From Demequina maris (lineage in GTDB: Bacteria; Actinomycetota; Actinomycetes; Actinomycetales; Demequinaceae): a stretch of DNA of 64,000 nucleotides. Both the position numbers and the translations under genes were made by a program. This document shows, piece by piece, positions 33,401-40,695 of the stretch (the first letter of the stretch is position 1; the number at the start of each line of letters is the position of its first letter). A model generated the notes under the pieces. That model did not search any database. It was not told the DNA's origin and saw only the letters and a program-made list of their open reading frames with translations. The DNA lies in NCBI RefSeq assembly GCF_000971155.1, contig NZ_BBLX01000010.1, positions 33,725 through 97,724 on the forward strand. Reading direction: 5' to 3'.

Positions 33401-33682
33401 ATGGAGTTCCTGGTGCGGTCTGAGAACCGCCTCCCGGCAGACACCCCGGCCGAGCGGCGCGAGGAGCTGAGGCGCGCCGAGCGCGCCCGCGCCCTCGAGC
33501 TGCGCGCGGAGGGCGTGCTGAAGAGGCTGTGGCGGGTCCCCGGCCGCAACGCGACGATCGGGTTGTACGAGGCGCCCGATGCGACGGCCCTGCACGCCGC
33601 GCTGATGTCGCTGCCGATGGCGCCGTGGCTCGACGTGACGGTGGAGGCGCTGGCGACCCACCCCCAGGAGCAGACGCCCTAA
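33401..33682 (+). CDS. Muconolactone isomerase-like protein
   Basis: This 93-residue protein matches muconolactone delta-isomerase (CatC) in length (about 95) and in pattern: MEFLVR at the start, RARALELRAEGVLKRLWRVPGR in the middle and a C-terminal LPMAPWLDVTVEALATHP. CatC normally isomerises muconolactone in ortho-cleavage. Here no catA or catB is present, so it may have been recruited for another lactone. It starts one base after the hydrolase stop and is surely co-transcribed. Confidence 0.85.
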   Translation: MEFLVRSENRLPADTPAERREELRRAERARALELRAEGVLKRLWRVPGRNATIGLYEAPDATALHAALMSLPMAPWLDVTVEALATHPQEQTP

Positions 33683-33816
33683 GCAGGGACGACATCCCGG
33701 CGGCACCGCTTCCGCGCCCGGCACTCCGCGTGCGAGCCTTGTCGTGCGGAACCCCGCCGACCTTCCGTTCCCCCCCTATGCCAGCCGCCCCGACGGCGGC
33801 GGGAAGCGAGTCCAGC

Positions 33817-34356
33817 ATGGAGACGTACTCGACCATCCTCGTCCTCGTCATCGCGGTGCTGCTCGTGCGCGAGCTGAGGGCCGGCAACCAGATCGCGCAG
33901 TCCGACCCGAGCGTCCGGCTCGAGTCGGGCCAGCGGTTTCGAACGCTGCGCATGCAGGCCCTGGAGCCCGTGCTCGCGCTGGTGATCATCGGATCGATCC
34001 TGGTCTCGGACCTCGAGCGCGCCCCGGTCCACGCGGTCGTCGCGGCGGTCGGCGGCGTGGCGGGGTACCTCTTCGGCTGGTACCGCGCGCGCTCCACGTA
34101 CGTCGCGTCGTACCCCGCGCACCGCGGCATCGTCCTGCGCTACAGCATCGAGTCGTTCGTCGCACTGGGGCTGCTGGTCGTCATCAAGGTCGTCGCCGAG
34201 CAGGACCTGCTCCCCGACGGCGAGATCTTCCGCAGCATCGTCGCGGCGCTGCTCGGCTTCATCGTCGTCGAGTCGATCGCGCGCGTCGTCACGCTGGTGC
34301 GCTTCTACCGACGGGACACGGTGACCGCGAAGGTCGAGGACGAGGTCACGGAGTAG
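33817..34356 (+). CDS. Small integral membrane protein, unknown
   Basis: This 179-residue protein has about four hydrophobic helices (residues 5-18, 48-66, 70-90, 118-135 and perhaps 146-165) and short charged loops. The first helix is followed by RELRAGNQIAQSDPSVR and the protein ends with an acidic tail. I do not recognise the family. It appears to be a single gene, with 134 bases to the CatC-like gene and a convergent CPBP protease gene downstream. Confidence 0.65.
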   Translation: METYSTILVLVIAVLLVRELRAGNQIAQSDPSVRLESGQRFRTLRMQALEPVLALVIIGSILVSDLERAPVHAVVAAVGGVAGYLFGWYRARSTYVASYPAHRGIVLRYSIESFVALGLLVVIKVVAEQDLLPDGEIFRSIVAALLGFIVVESIARVVTLVRFYRRDTVTAKVEDEVTE

Positions 34357-34388
34357 CCACGGCGGTTCGCCGACCCTCGACCGGGCTC

Positions 34389-34406
34389 AGGCGGGCATTC
34401 CCGCCT
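34389..34406. terminator. Hairpin between convergent genes
   Basis: AGGCGGG-CATT-CCCGCCT is a perfect 7-bp stem with a 4-base loop. It overlaps the stop codon of the CPBP protease gene and lies 33 bases after the convergent membrane-protein gene. Confidence 0.6.
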
Positions 34407-35136
34407 ACGCGGTGAAGACGAACACGACCGCGACCGCGCCGAGCACGTACAGCACCAGCAGGCCCGCGCCCGCGACGCGCGGAGTCGTCGTGCTGCCCCC
34501 TTGATGCGCGAGCGTCGCGAAGTCCCAGAGCGCGTGGAGCACGACGGCGACGAGCAGGCTGCCCGTCGTCATCAGGGTCACGAACAGGACCGTGCCTCCG
34601 AAGAAGGACAGGACGACCTGGCCGATCATCGCCGGCCACGGCATCCCGACCAGCACGTTGATGGCGTGGAGCAGCGCGAACAACGCGGTCGAGAACACCC
34701 ACACCGACGTCAGCGACCAGCCGGCCTGCTGTGCCGCCACCACGAGCAGGCCCCTCGCGAGGAGCTCCTCTGCGGCACCGACCATCGCCGTACCCACCGC
34801 GAGCAGGACCGTCCGGCGCGATCCCAGCGCGGAGAAGTCGACGCGCGCGATGGAGACCGCGCTCAGCACGAGGAACAGCGCCGGCACCGACAGCGCCCAG
34901 GCGGGCCCGGTCCGGGCCTGGCTCAGCACGTCCGGCCACCACCCGAGGACGGTCGTGACGCCCGCCAGCAGGACGAGTCCCGCGCCGATCGGCACGATCA
35001 GCGCGCGGACCACCGCCCCGCCGCTCGTCACCATCCGCAGGTAGTCGACGCGGCCCACGCGCCACAGGATGCCCACCACGAGGAGGTAGGCGACGAACGC
35101 GACGGACGCCGCGATGATCGGTGGCAGGTCGGCCAT
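34405..35136 (-). CDS. CPBP-family intramembrane metalloprotease
   Basis: This 243-residue membrane protein of the CPBP/ABI (CaaX protease and bacteriocin-processing) family has the three signatures in order: EELLAR (EExxxR, about residue 126), FALLH (FxxxH, about 156) and HALWD (HxxxD/N, about 201). Together they form the zinc site inside the membrane. About eight helices are predicted. Family roles range from prenyl-protein processing to bacteriocin immunity; the partner here is unknown. ATG 35136 is chosen because a longer frame would start in unsupported GC-rich sequence. Confidence 0.83.
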   Translation of the reverse strand: MADLPPIIAASVAFVAYLLVVGILWRVGRVDYLRMVTSGGAVVRALIVPIGAGLVLLAGVTTVLGWWPDVLSQARTGPAWALSVPALFLVLSAVSIARVDFSALGSRRTVLLAVGTAMVGAAEELLARGLLVVAAQQAGWSLTSVWVFSTALFALLHAINVLVGMPWPAMIGQVVLSFFGGTVLFVTLMTTGSLLVAVVLHALWDFATLAHQGGSTTTPRVAGAGLLVLYVLGAVAVVFVFTA

Positions 35137-35541
35137 GCGTCGTCCCCGTTCCCTCAGCATCGGAAGCACCCTCGGGCGTGCTGCCCATCCTGGCATCGGG
35201 ATGCTGGCGATGGCCGGAGGCGCCGCGCCACGCGGCACCGATGCCGGGGTCGCGGGGCCCGGCCATGCACCAGTCGCCGCTCCGTCTGAGGTGCTCGGTG
35301 CTCAGGATCGCGGGAATCTGGCACTGCGCACCTCCCAGCGCGCAGCGCGCGGCGGCGGGAAGGGATCGGCGGCGGGAAGGAATCGGCGGCGGGCGGTTTC
35401 CGAGGGAGCCGCCGGTGGTGTGATGTGTCGGGACATCGTTCATCGATGTCTCGGGTCATGGGCATCAGAGTTCGGGCAAGCGGCGGGCAAGCGAGTCCGG
35501 ACCCTCTTGCCGCGGTCCGATTTTCGTATGACGATATTCGC
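35137..35541. other. Gene-free stretch with repeats and toxin-antitoxin promoter
   Basis: No convincing gene lies here. It holds the first 54-bp direct repeat (35287-35340). Short tandem units of GGCGGCGGGAAGG follow at about 35350-35394. An inverted repeat GACATCG/CGATGTC lies at about 35431-35451. An AT-richer stretch at 35519-35541 (TTTTCGTATGACGATATTCG), with a TTCGtATG/TTCGcATG direct repeat, probably contains the promoter and operator of the antitoxin gene. Confidence 0.6.
35287..35340. repeat. 54-bp direct repeat, copy 1 (left of the toxin-antitoxin pair)
   Basis: It begins TGAGGTGCTCGGTGCTCAGG and matches 36063-36116 at 52 of 54 positions, in the same orientation. Each copy carries the inverted pair GAGGTGC/GCACCTC at its ends, so it can form a long hairpin. 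The two copies bracket the small toxin-antitoxin-like pair. Confidence 0.9.
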
Positions 35542-35826
35542 ATGGTCGAGAACGAGAGCATCGACGGCACTCCTGTGACCGAGGAGCAGATCGAGGCGTG
35601 GGCGGCCGAGGCGGAACGCGGTTACGACGTCGACGCGCTCAAGAGGCGAGGCCGTGGCCGCCCCGGCCGGGGCGCGGAGGCATCGCAGGTCGTCGCGCTA
35701 CGCCTCACGCCTGAAGAGGTCGCCGCGCTCGACGCTCGTGCCGCACGCGAGCACAAGACGCGGTCCGAGCTGATCCGCGAGGCCCTCACCGCGCTCGACG
35801 CGTCAAGGTCCATCCGTCCGCACTGA
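35542..35826 (+). CDS. Ribbon-helix-helix antitoxin-like protein
   Basis: This 94-residue protein ends in a ribbon-helix-helix (CopG/MetJ-type) DNA-binding domain: VVALRLTPEEVAALDARAAREHKTRSE split as strand, helix and helix, at about residues 53-90. The Lys/Arg/Gly-rich linker KRRGRGRPGRG precedes it and an acidic N-terminus (EEQIEAWAAEAERGYDVD) is likely to bind the toxin. ATG 35542 is chosen; upstream starts in frame lack support. Its stop overlaps the start of the small downstream gene. RHH antitoxins normally repress their own operon. Confidence 0.8.
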   Translation: MVENESIDGTPVTEEQIEAWAAEAERGYDVDALKRRGRGRPGRGAEASQVVALRLTPEEVAALDARAAREHKTRSELIREALTALDASRSIRPH

Positions 35827-36041
35827 AACACGGCATCGCGGCCGAGGACTCCATCCGCGCGGCCGAATGGCCGATCTGGATCGAGGATCTGGACGATGAC
35901 TCGCCAGCCCGCCAGCTGCGCCTTGGCTTCGATACCCGAGGTCGGCTGCTTGAGACCGTGGTGCTCACGTTCGACTCGGGCAACGAGCTCATCATCCATG
36001 CGATGAAGGCCCGTCCGCCGATGCTCGATCTGCTGCCCTGA
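35823..36041 (+). CDS. Small toxin-like protein with apparent CTG start
   Basis: This 72-residue reading frame is KHGIAAEDSIRAAEWPIWIE ... through GFDTRGRLLETVVLTFDSGN to a final HAMKARPPMLDLLP. It looks like the small basic toxins that follow RHH antitoxins in actinobacteria (BrnT/ParE-like in size and strand pattern); this is recalled, not searched. No ATG, GTG or TTG lies in frame after the last upstream stop. The CTG at 35823 overlaps the antitoxin stop as CTGA, mimicking the common ATGA coupling. Homologues as I recall them begin a few residues earlier, so a non-standard start or a frameshift from the antitoxin frame is possible. Confidence 0.6.
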   Translation: MKHGIAAEDSIRAAEWPIWIEDLDDDSPARQLRLGFDTRGRLLETVVLTFDSGNELIIHAMKARPPMLDLLP

Positions 36042-36062
36042 CCTCGCGCCTCTCGCTTCCCG

Positions 36063-36116
36063 TGAGGTGCTCGGTGCTCAGGATCGCGGGAATCGGGCAC
36101 TGGGCACCTCCCAGCG
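36063..36116. repeat. 54-bp direct repeat, copy 2 (right of the toxin-antitoxin pair)
   Basis: This is the second copy of the element at 35287-35340, in the same orientation, with 2 differences in 54 bases. It lies 22 bases after the toxin stop and 80 bases from tRNA-Thr. Confidence 0.9.
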
Positions 36117-36151
36117 CGCGGAGGCGGGAGGCCGCGGCTACGGGGGAACGC

Positions 36152-36189
36152 GAAACGGCCCGGCTCCCCTGAGGGAGCCGGGCCGTTTC
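36152..36189. terminator. Terminator of tRNA-Thr
   Basis: GAAACGGCCCGGCTCCC pairs perfectly with its complement around a 4-base loop. On the minus strand it is followed by T-poor sequence but stands 7 bases after the tRNA 3' end. Confidence 0.8.
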
Positions 36190-36195
36190 CGAACG

Positions 36196-36268
36196 AGCCG
36201 CCTGTGGGAATCGAACCCACGACCTATTCATTACGAGTGAATCGCTCTGCCGACTGAGCTAAGGCGGC
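36196..36268 (-). tRNA. tRNA-Thr (anticodon CGT)
   Basis: All arms fold. The acceptor stem is GCCGCCT/AGGCGGC, the D-stem GCTC/GAGC, and the anticodon stem ATTCA/TGAAT with loop CTCGTAA. The T-arm is GTGGG-TTCGATT-CCCAC. The anticodon CGU reads the ACG codon for Thr. The discriminator would be U, and CCA is not encoded. It precedes the repeat-bracketed toxin-antitoxin pair, a typical insertion neighbourhood. Confidence 0.97.
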
Positions 36269-36328
36269 GGTGCGATCCCGAAGGATCGCGTCCATGCCCC
36301 TGAGGGCACGGAAAGACATGATAGCGCC

Positions 36329-37876
36329 TCAGCAGCGCTTTCCTGAAACCGGCATCTCGCCGTCCACGAGGTAGCCGTCGACCGCCTCGATGATGCACTG
36401 GTTCGAGCGTCCGTACGCGGTGTGACCCTCCCCCTCGTACGTGAGGAGGGTGGAGCTCGCGAGCTGATCGCTCAGCGACTCGGCCCACGCGTAGGGCGTC
36501 GCCGGGTCGTTGGTGGTGCCGATCACCAGGATGGGCGCCGCACCGTCCGCCGCGTCGAGCGCCGTCACCGGCTCCTTCCCCACCCACGGCCAGCCGTCGC
36601 AGCCCAGGGACGAGGCGAACCACCAGCCGAACGTCGGCGACGCCTCCTCCATCAGGTCACGGAAGTCCGCGCGCGAGTCGACGGTGAACTGCTCGGGATC
36701 GCCGCCGTCGAGGCAGCCGATCGCCGTGAACGCCCACTGCGAGTTCGACAGGTAGTCGCCGGTGCTCGGGTCCTTGTCCAGGTAGAAGCCGGCCAGCTGG
36801 TAGAAGATGTCCGCCGTGCCGCGGCTGATCACCTCGTCGAGGCCCGCCTCGAGGTAGATCCACGAGCCCTCGTCGTACATCGTGATGACCATGCCGTAGA
36901 TCATGAGGTTGCCGTTGACCGGGTCGCCGTCGAGCGACTCGTAGCCCTCGTCGCGGGCGTGGATCGCGATGTCGTAGAACTGCTGACGCGCCTGCTCCGG
37001 CGAGCCGGTCAACGGGCAGGTGTCCTGGTCGAGGCACCAGTCGATGAAGTTCATGAGCGCGCCCTCGAAGCCACGCGCCTGGCCGGCCGCCTGCTCCTCG
37101 ACGGGGAGGGTGAAATCGACCGCGCCGTCGAGCACCATCCGGCCCACGCGGTCGGGGTAGAGCTCCGCGTACACGGCGCCCAGCTGGGTGCCGTAGGAGT
37201 AGCCCAGGTAGTGCAGCTCCTCGTCGCCGACCAGCGCGCGGATCACGTCCATGTCGCGCGCGGCCGACGAGGTGTCGACGTTCTCGATGAGCGGGCCGCT
37301 GAGCTCGCGGCAGCCCTCCGCGAAGTCTGCGGTCGCCTGCCGTGCGTCGTCGATCGCGGCCTCGGTGTCGAGCGTGAGGTCGGTGAGGTAGTACGCGTCG
37401 ATCACGTCGGCGTCGCCGCACGCAAGGGGGCTGGACTCCCCCACCCCGCGCGGGTCGAAGCCGATGATGTCGTACGACGCCAGCACATCGTCCCCCGCCA
37501 TCGCCACGAAGGACTCGGTGAGGTCGAGGCCGCTGCCGCCGGGCCCGCCCGGGTTGATGAGGAGGCTGCCGATCCGCGCGTTCGCGTCCGTGGCCGGCGA
37601 GCGGTTGATCGCGAGGTCGACGGTCTGGCCGCCGGGGTCGGTCCAGTCCAGCGGGACCTGGATGGTCGCGCACTCGAGCGCGCCGCACGTCGACCACTTC
37701 ACGGTCTGGTCGTAGACCGGCGAGTCGTCCGGCGCGATGTCCGAGGTGGGCGCCTGGGACAGCAGCGACGTCGCCGAGGGATCCGAGGGCTCGATCTGCG
37801 TCTTGTCGGCGGTGCAGGCCGCCAGGAGGAACGATGCGGAGACCACGGCGGCGATCGCGGCGAGGGGACGTCTCAT
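36329..37876 (-). CDS. Secreted tripeptidyl aminopeptidase-like alpha/beta hydrolase
   Basis: This 515-residue lipoprotein has lipobox LLAAC at residue 21 and belongs to the S33 proline-iminopeptidase/tripeptidyl aminopeptidase family of Streptomyces type. INPGGPGGSG is the oxyanion region (about residue 107), the nucleophile Ser is in LGYSYGTQLG (about 225), the acid Asp in GTTNDPATPY (about 447) and the His in YEGEGHTAYG (about 487). A helical cap lies between, and several Cys suggest disulfides. It cuts peptides outside the cell. It follows holB by 9 bases and is probably co-transcribed with tmk-holB, a common actinobacterial arrangement. Confidence 0.9.
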   Translation of the reverse strand: MRRPLAAIAAVVSASFLLAACTADKTQIEPSDPSATSLLSQAPTSDIAPDDSPVYDQTVKWSTCGALECATIQVPLDWTDPGGQTVDLAINRSPATDANARIGSLLINPGGPGGSGLDLTESFVAMAGDDVLASYDIIGFDPRGVGESSPLACGDADVIDAYYLTDLTLDTEAAIDDARQATADFAEGCRELSGPLIENVDTSSAARDMDVIRALVGDEELHYLGYSYGTQLGAVYAELYPDRVGRMVLDGAVDFTLPVEEQAAGQARGFEGALMNFIDWCLDQDTCPLTGSPEQARQQFYDIAIHARDEGYESLDGDPVNGNLMIYGMVITMYDEGSWIYLEAGLDEVISRGTADIFYQLAGFYLDKDPSTGDYLSNSQWAFTAIGCLDGGDPEQFTVDSRADFRDLMEEASPTFGWWFASSLGCDGWPWVGKEPVTALDAADGAAPILVIGTTNDPATPYAWAESLSDQLASSTLLTYEGEGHTAYGRSNQCIIEAVDGYLVDGEMPVSGKRC

Positions 37877-37885
37877 CCCGACACC

Positions 37886-39034
37886 CTAACGACGGCTCGG
37901 CGTGCGGGGACGCAGGTCGAGCGCCATCGCCTCGAGCGCGAGCAGGGGCGCGACGTTGCCCGCGAGACGCTCGCGCGCGGTGCCGAGCGCGTCGAGGCAG
38001 CGCATCGTGTCCGCGAGCGTGGTGCGCGCGGCGAGGTCGCGGACGTGGCCCTCGTGCGCGAGGTTGACGAGCTGCACCGTCGCACCGGTCTGAGCGACGG
38101 CGACGTCGCGGTAGAGCGACATGAGGTCCGTGATCGCACGGTCGAGCACGTCGCGCTTGTGGCGGGTGGCGCGGCGCTTCTGGTCCTCCTCGAGCTGGCG
38201 CAGCTGCGCGCGCAGCGCGGGCGGGATACGTCCGCCGTCCTCGACGCCGAGGGTGGTCATCAGCTGCGCCTTCTCCTCGGCGTCGCGCTCCTCGGTGGCG
38301 GCCTTCGCGTCGGCGTCGGCGACCTCGACGAGGTCGGCCGCGGCGAAGATCGCGTCGCCGACGCCGCGGATGTCCGTCGCGAGGGCGAGGACCTGGTCGC
38401 GCCGGGCGCGGGCCTCGGGGTTGCGCGCGAGGCGGCGGGCGATGCCGATGTGGCTCTGCGCCGCGAGCGCGCACTCGAGCGCGAGCCCGGGCTCGACTCC
38501 GTCGCGCTCGGCGAGCAGCCGTGCCACGTCCGCGGGGTCCGGGGTGCGCAGGCCGACGATGCGGCATCGGCTGCGGATGGTGACCGCGACGTCCTGGGGG
38601 CTGGGCGCGCACAGCACCCAGACGGTGCGCGGGGGCGGCTCCTCGATCGACTTCAGGAGGACGTTCGAGGTGCGCTCGGTCATGCGGTCGGCGTCCTCGA
38701 CGACGATGACGCGCCACCGGCCCTGGCTGGGGGACGTCGCGGCGAGCCCGATGAGGTCGCGCACCTCGTCGATCGAGATGGTGACCTTCTCCGTCGCGAC
38801 GAGCGTGACGTCGGCGTGCGAGCCCGACAGCGCCGTGGTGCAGGCGCGGCACTCGCCGCAGCCCCCGCGCTCGCACTGGAGCGCGGCGGCGAACGCCCGC
38901 GCCGCATAGGAGCGGCCCGAGCCGGGCGGGCCGGTGATGAGCCACGCGTGCGTCATCGAGCCCGGGTCGTCGATCGCGGCGCGCAGCGGCCCGACCTGAT
39001 GCTCCTGCCCGACGACCTCGTCCCAGACGCTCAC
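37886..39034 (-). CDS. holB: DNA polymerase III subunit delta' (HolB)
   Basis: This 382-residue clamp-loader subunit is an AAA+ protein. The Walker A is degraded to GPPGSGRSYAAR (about residue 37), as in many delta' subunits, and is followed by the zinc-binding Cys cluster CERGGCGECRAC. VIVVEDADRMTERTSNVLLKSIEEPP is the Walker B/sensor region, read here in parts. It loads the sliding clamp on primed DNA with DnaX and HolA. The GTG start overlaps the tmk stop (GTGA), the usual tmk-holB pair. Confidence 0.93.
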   Translation of the reverse strand: MSVWDEVVGQEHQVGPLRAAIDDPGSMTHAWLITGPPGSGRSYAARAFAAALQCERGGCGECRACTTALSGSHADVTLVATEKVTISIDEVRDLIGLAATSPSQGRWRVIVVEDADRMTERTSNVLLKSIEEPPPRTVWVLCAPSPQDVAVTIRSRCRIVGLRTPDPADVARLLAERDGVEPGLALECALAAQSHIGIARRLARNPEARARRDQVLALATDIRGVGDAIFAAADLVEVADADAKAATEERDAEEKAQLMTTLGVEDGGRIPPALRAQLRQLEEDQKRRATRHKRDVLDRAITDLMSLYRDVAVAQTGATVQLVNLAHEGHVRDLAARTTLADTMRCLDALGTARERLAGNVAPLLALEAMALDLRPRTPSRR

Positions 39035-39714
39035 GGCGTGCCCCACGGCTCGATGCCCAGATCCGAGCCGGCCGCCGCATCGGCCTCGCGCGCGGCCTTG
39101 GTCGCCATGGCCTCGAGCACCGCGACCGCCACCGAGCCCTGCACGGTCTCCACGGGGCGCGCCGCGTCGACGACCGCGTAGCGTCCCGGGTCGAGCGCCG
39201 CGCGCGTGAGGAAGGCGGCGCGCATCTCGGCCGCCTTGGCGATGGTCTCCCGCTCGACGCGGTCGAGGTCGCGGCTCATGCGTGCCGGGTCCGGCTCCAT
39301 GTCGAGCACGATCGTGAGGTCGGGCAGCAGCCCCTCGGTCGCCCACAGCGAGATGCGCTCGACCTCGTCACCGAGCCCGCGCGCCCCGCCCTGGTAGACC
39401 ACCGACGAGTCGAGATAGCGGTCCTGCAGGACCACGGCGCCGTCCTCGAGCGCCGGACGCACCTTGGTGGCGATGTGGTGGGCGCGGTCCGCCGCGTAGA
39501 GCAGCGCCTCCGCGCGGGGCGCGACGTGGTCGCCGTGCATGATCGCCTGGCGCAGCTCGACCCCCAATGGGGTGCCGCCGGGCTCGCGCGTGGTCAGCAC
39601 CTCGCGACCGCCGCCCGCGTCCGAACGCAGATACTCCGCGAGCAGGTCGACCTGCGTGGACTTGCCCACGCCGTCGGCACCCTCGAACACCACCCAGAAG
39701 CCCGGAAACGCCAT
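39031..39714 (-). CDS. tmk: Thymidylate kinase
   Basis: This 227-residue kinase phosphorylates dTMP to dTDP with ATP. The P-loop GADGVGKSTQ (about residue 11), the DR(Y/H) motif in LQDRYLDSSVVYQGG (about 107) and the LID region after DLDRVERE fit bacterial Tmk. The N-terminus WVVFEGADGVGKS is textbook. It heads the tmk-holB-peptidase transcript. The divergent gene at 39892 shares its upstream region, which contains an octamer hairpin. Confidence 0.95.
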   Translation of the reverse strand: MAFPGFWVVFEGADGVGKSTQVDLLAEYLRSDAGGGREVLTTREPGGTPLGVELRQAIMHGDHVAPRAEALLYAADRAHHIATKVRPALEDGAVVLQDRYLDSSVVYQGGARGLGDEVERISLWATEGLLPDLTIVLDMEPDPARMSRDLDRVERETIAKAAEMRAAFLTRAALDPGRYAVVDAARPVETVQGSVAVAVLEAMATKAAREADAAAGSDLGIEPWGTP

Positions 39715-39751
39715 GGGATGAATCTACCGGGAGGGTCTGACGGGCCACGCC

Positions 39752-39790
39752 CGGGACGATGCGCGACGCCGCCGACGCCGCATCGTCCCG
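39752..39790. repeat. Octamer inverted repeat upstream of tmk
   Basis: CGGGACGATGCG and its complement CGCATCGTCCCG, spaced by 15 bases, form a strong stem in the divergent promoter region. The ends are the recurrent ACGATGCG word. Because both flanking genes point away, a terminator role is unlikely here. Confidence 0.75.
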
Positions 39791-39891
39791 CCGACTTCCC
39801 CCGGGTGCCACGGAGGCTGTAGATTCTGCTCGCCCGGCACCGCATCTCCGCAGGTGACACCGGGCTTTTCTTGACTCTGAGGGGACCACCC

Positions 39892-40638
39892 GTGCACCAG
39901 CGCACCCTTGCGACGGCGGCGAGCGCGGCCGCCGCCACCGCCGCCCTGCTCGCGACCGCGAGCGCGGCCTCGGCCGAGGACGCCTCCCCGTCGCCCTCGC
40001 CGTCCGTCTCGGCCACGCCGGTCGCGGCAGCGGTGGCGACCACCGAGATCCACGCGAGCCTCCTGGCGATGCTCGCCTCCACCGGCGCCGACATGGCCGT
40101 CAAGATGTTCTCCGTCGACGACGTGGTCGTGGGCGACGGTCCGGAGCTCACCGCCGTGGACCTGGACCCGGACTTCACCGAGGGCGACATGTGCGGCGAT
40201 CTCGAGATCGACATCGACCTCACCACGAGCACCGTCGCCGTCACCGGTACGGGCGACGCGTGCGAGGTCAGCCTCGCCGGCGTCTACGTGTTCTTCTACA
40301 ACGGCCCGGTGGTCGAGGACGTCACCCTGGTGAGCGACGGCTTGTTCGGCGGCGTCGACTTCTTCCAGGAGGCGCAGGCGTGGGACTTCGGCTTCGACGC
40401 GGGCTGGGGCGACCCGGCCTGGTTCGACTTCGAGCTCGACGAGGAGCCCACGACCTCCGCGGTGCTGGGCGGCACCTCCGTGCTGTCGCTCACGTTCGGC
40501 GACGAGCTCATCGAGGACTACGACTGGGGCTGGTCGGGCTCCGGCCCCGACGACCTCGTCGAGGAGGTCATCGAGAAGAGCGCCTCCGCCGCGGACGCGG
40601 CGGCGCCGGTCGCCGCGACGCCCAGCTTCACGGGCTGA
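39892..40638 (+). CDS. Secreted acidic protein, unknown
   Basis: This 248-residue protein has an Ala-rich signal peptide (cleaved after ASA about residue 25) and a Ser/Pro linker. The mature part is very acidic and aromatic (FDAGWGDPAWFDFELDEEP) with two Cys in EGDMCGDL and GDACEVSL. I recognise no family. The alternating pattern suggests beta strands. GTG 39892 has GAGGGG upstream. It stands alone at the start of the accessory block between tmk and topA and ends at a strong hairpin. Confidence 0.6.
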   Translation: MHQRTLATAASAAAATAALLATASAASAEDASPSPSPSVSATPVAAAVATTEIHASLLAMLASTGADMAVKMFSVDDVVVGDGPELTAVDLDPDFTEGDMCGDLEIDIDLTTSTVAVTGTGDACEVSLAGVYVFFYNGPVVEDVTLVSDGLFGGVDFFQEAQAWDFGFDAGWGDPAWFDFELDEEPTTSAVLGGTSVLSLTFGDELIEDYDWGWSGSGPDDLVEEVIEKSASAADAAAPVAATPSFTG

Positions 40639-40650
40639 GCACGCCCGCTC

Positions 40651-40688
40651 GGCACGATGCGGCGGTCACGCGACCGCCGCATCGTGCC
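40651..40688. terminator. Octamer-based bidirectional terminator
   Basis: GGCACGATGCGGCGGTC pairs with its near-perfect complement around a 4-base loop. It lies between the convergent secreted-protein and Gfo/Idh genes, and both arms contain ACGATGCGG. Confidence 0.8.
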
Positions 40689-40695
40689 CGTGCGA

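Noticed and set aside
35425..35541. Upstream extension of the antitoxin frame
   Set aside because: The extra 39 codons cover the AT-rich promoter-like stretch and lack a ribosome site; ATG 35542 fits better.
36422..39181. Plus-strand open frame opposite the peptidase, holB and tmk
   Set aside because: It is an antisense shadow of three recognisable genes.
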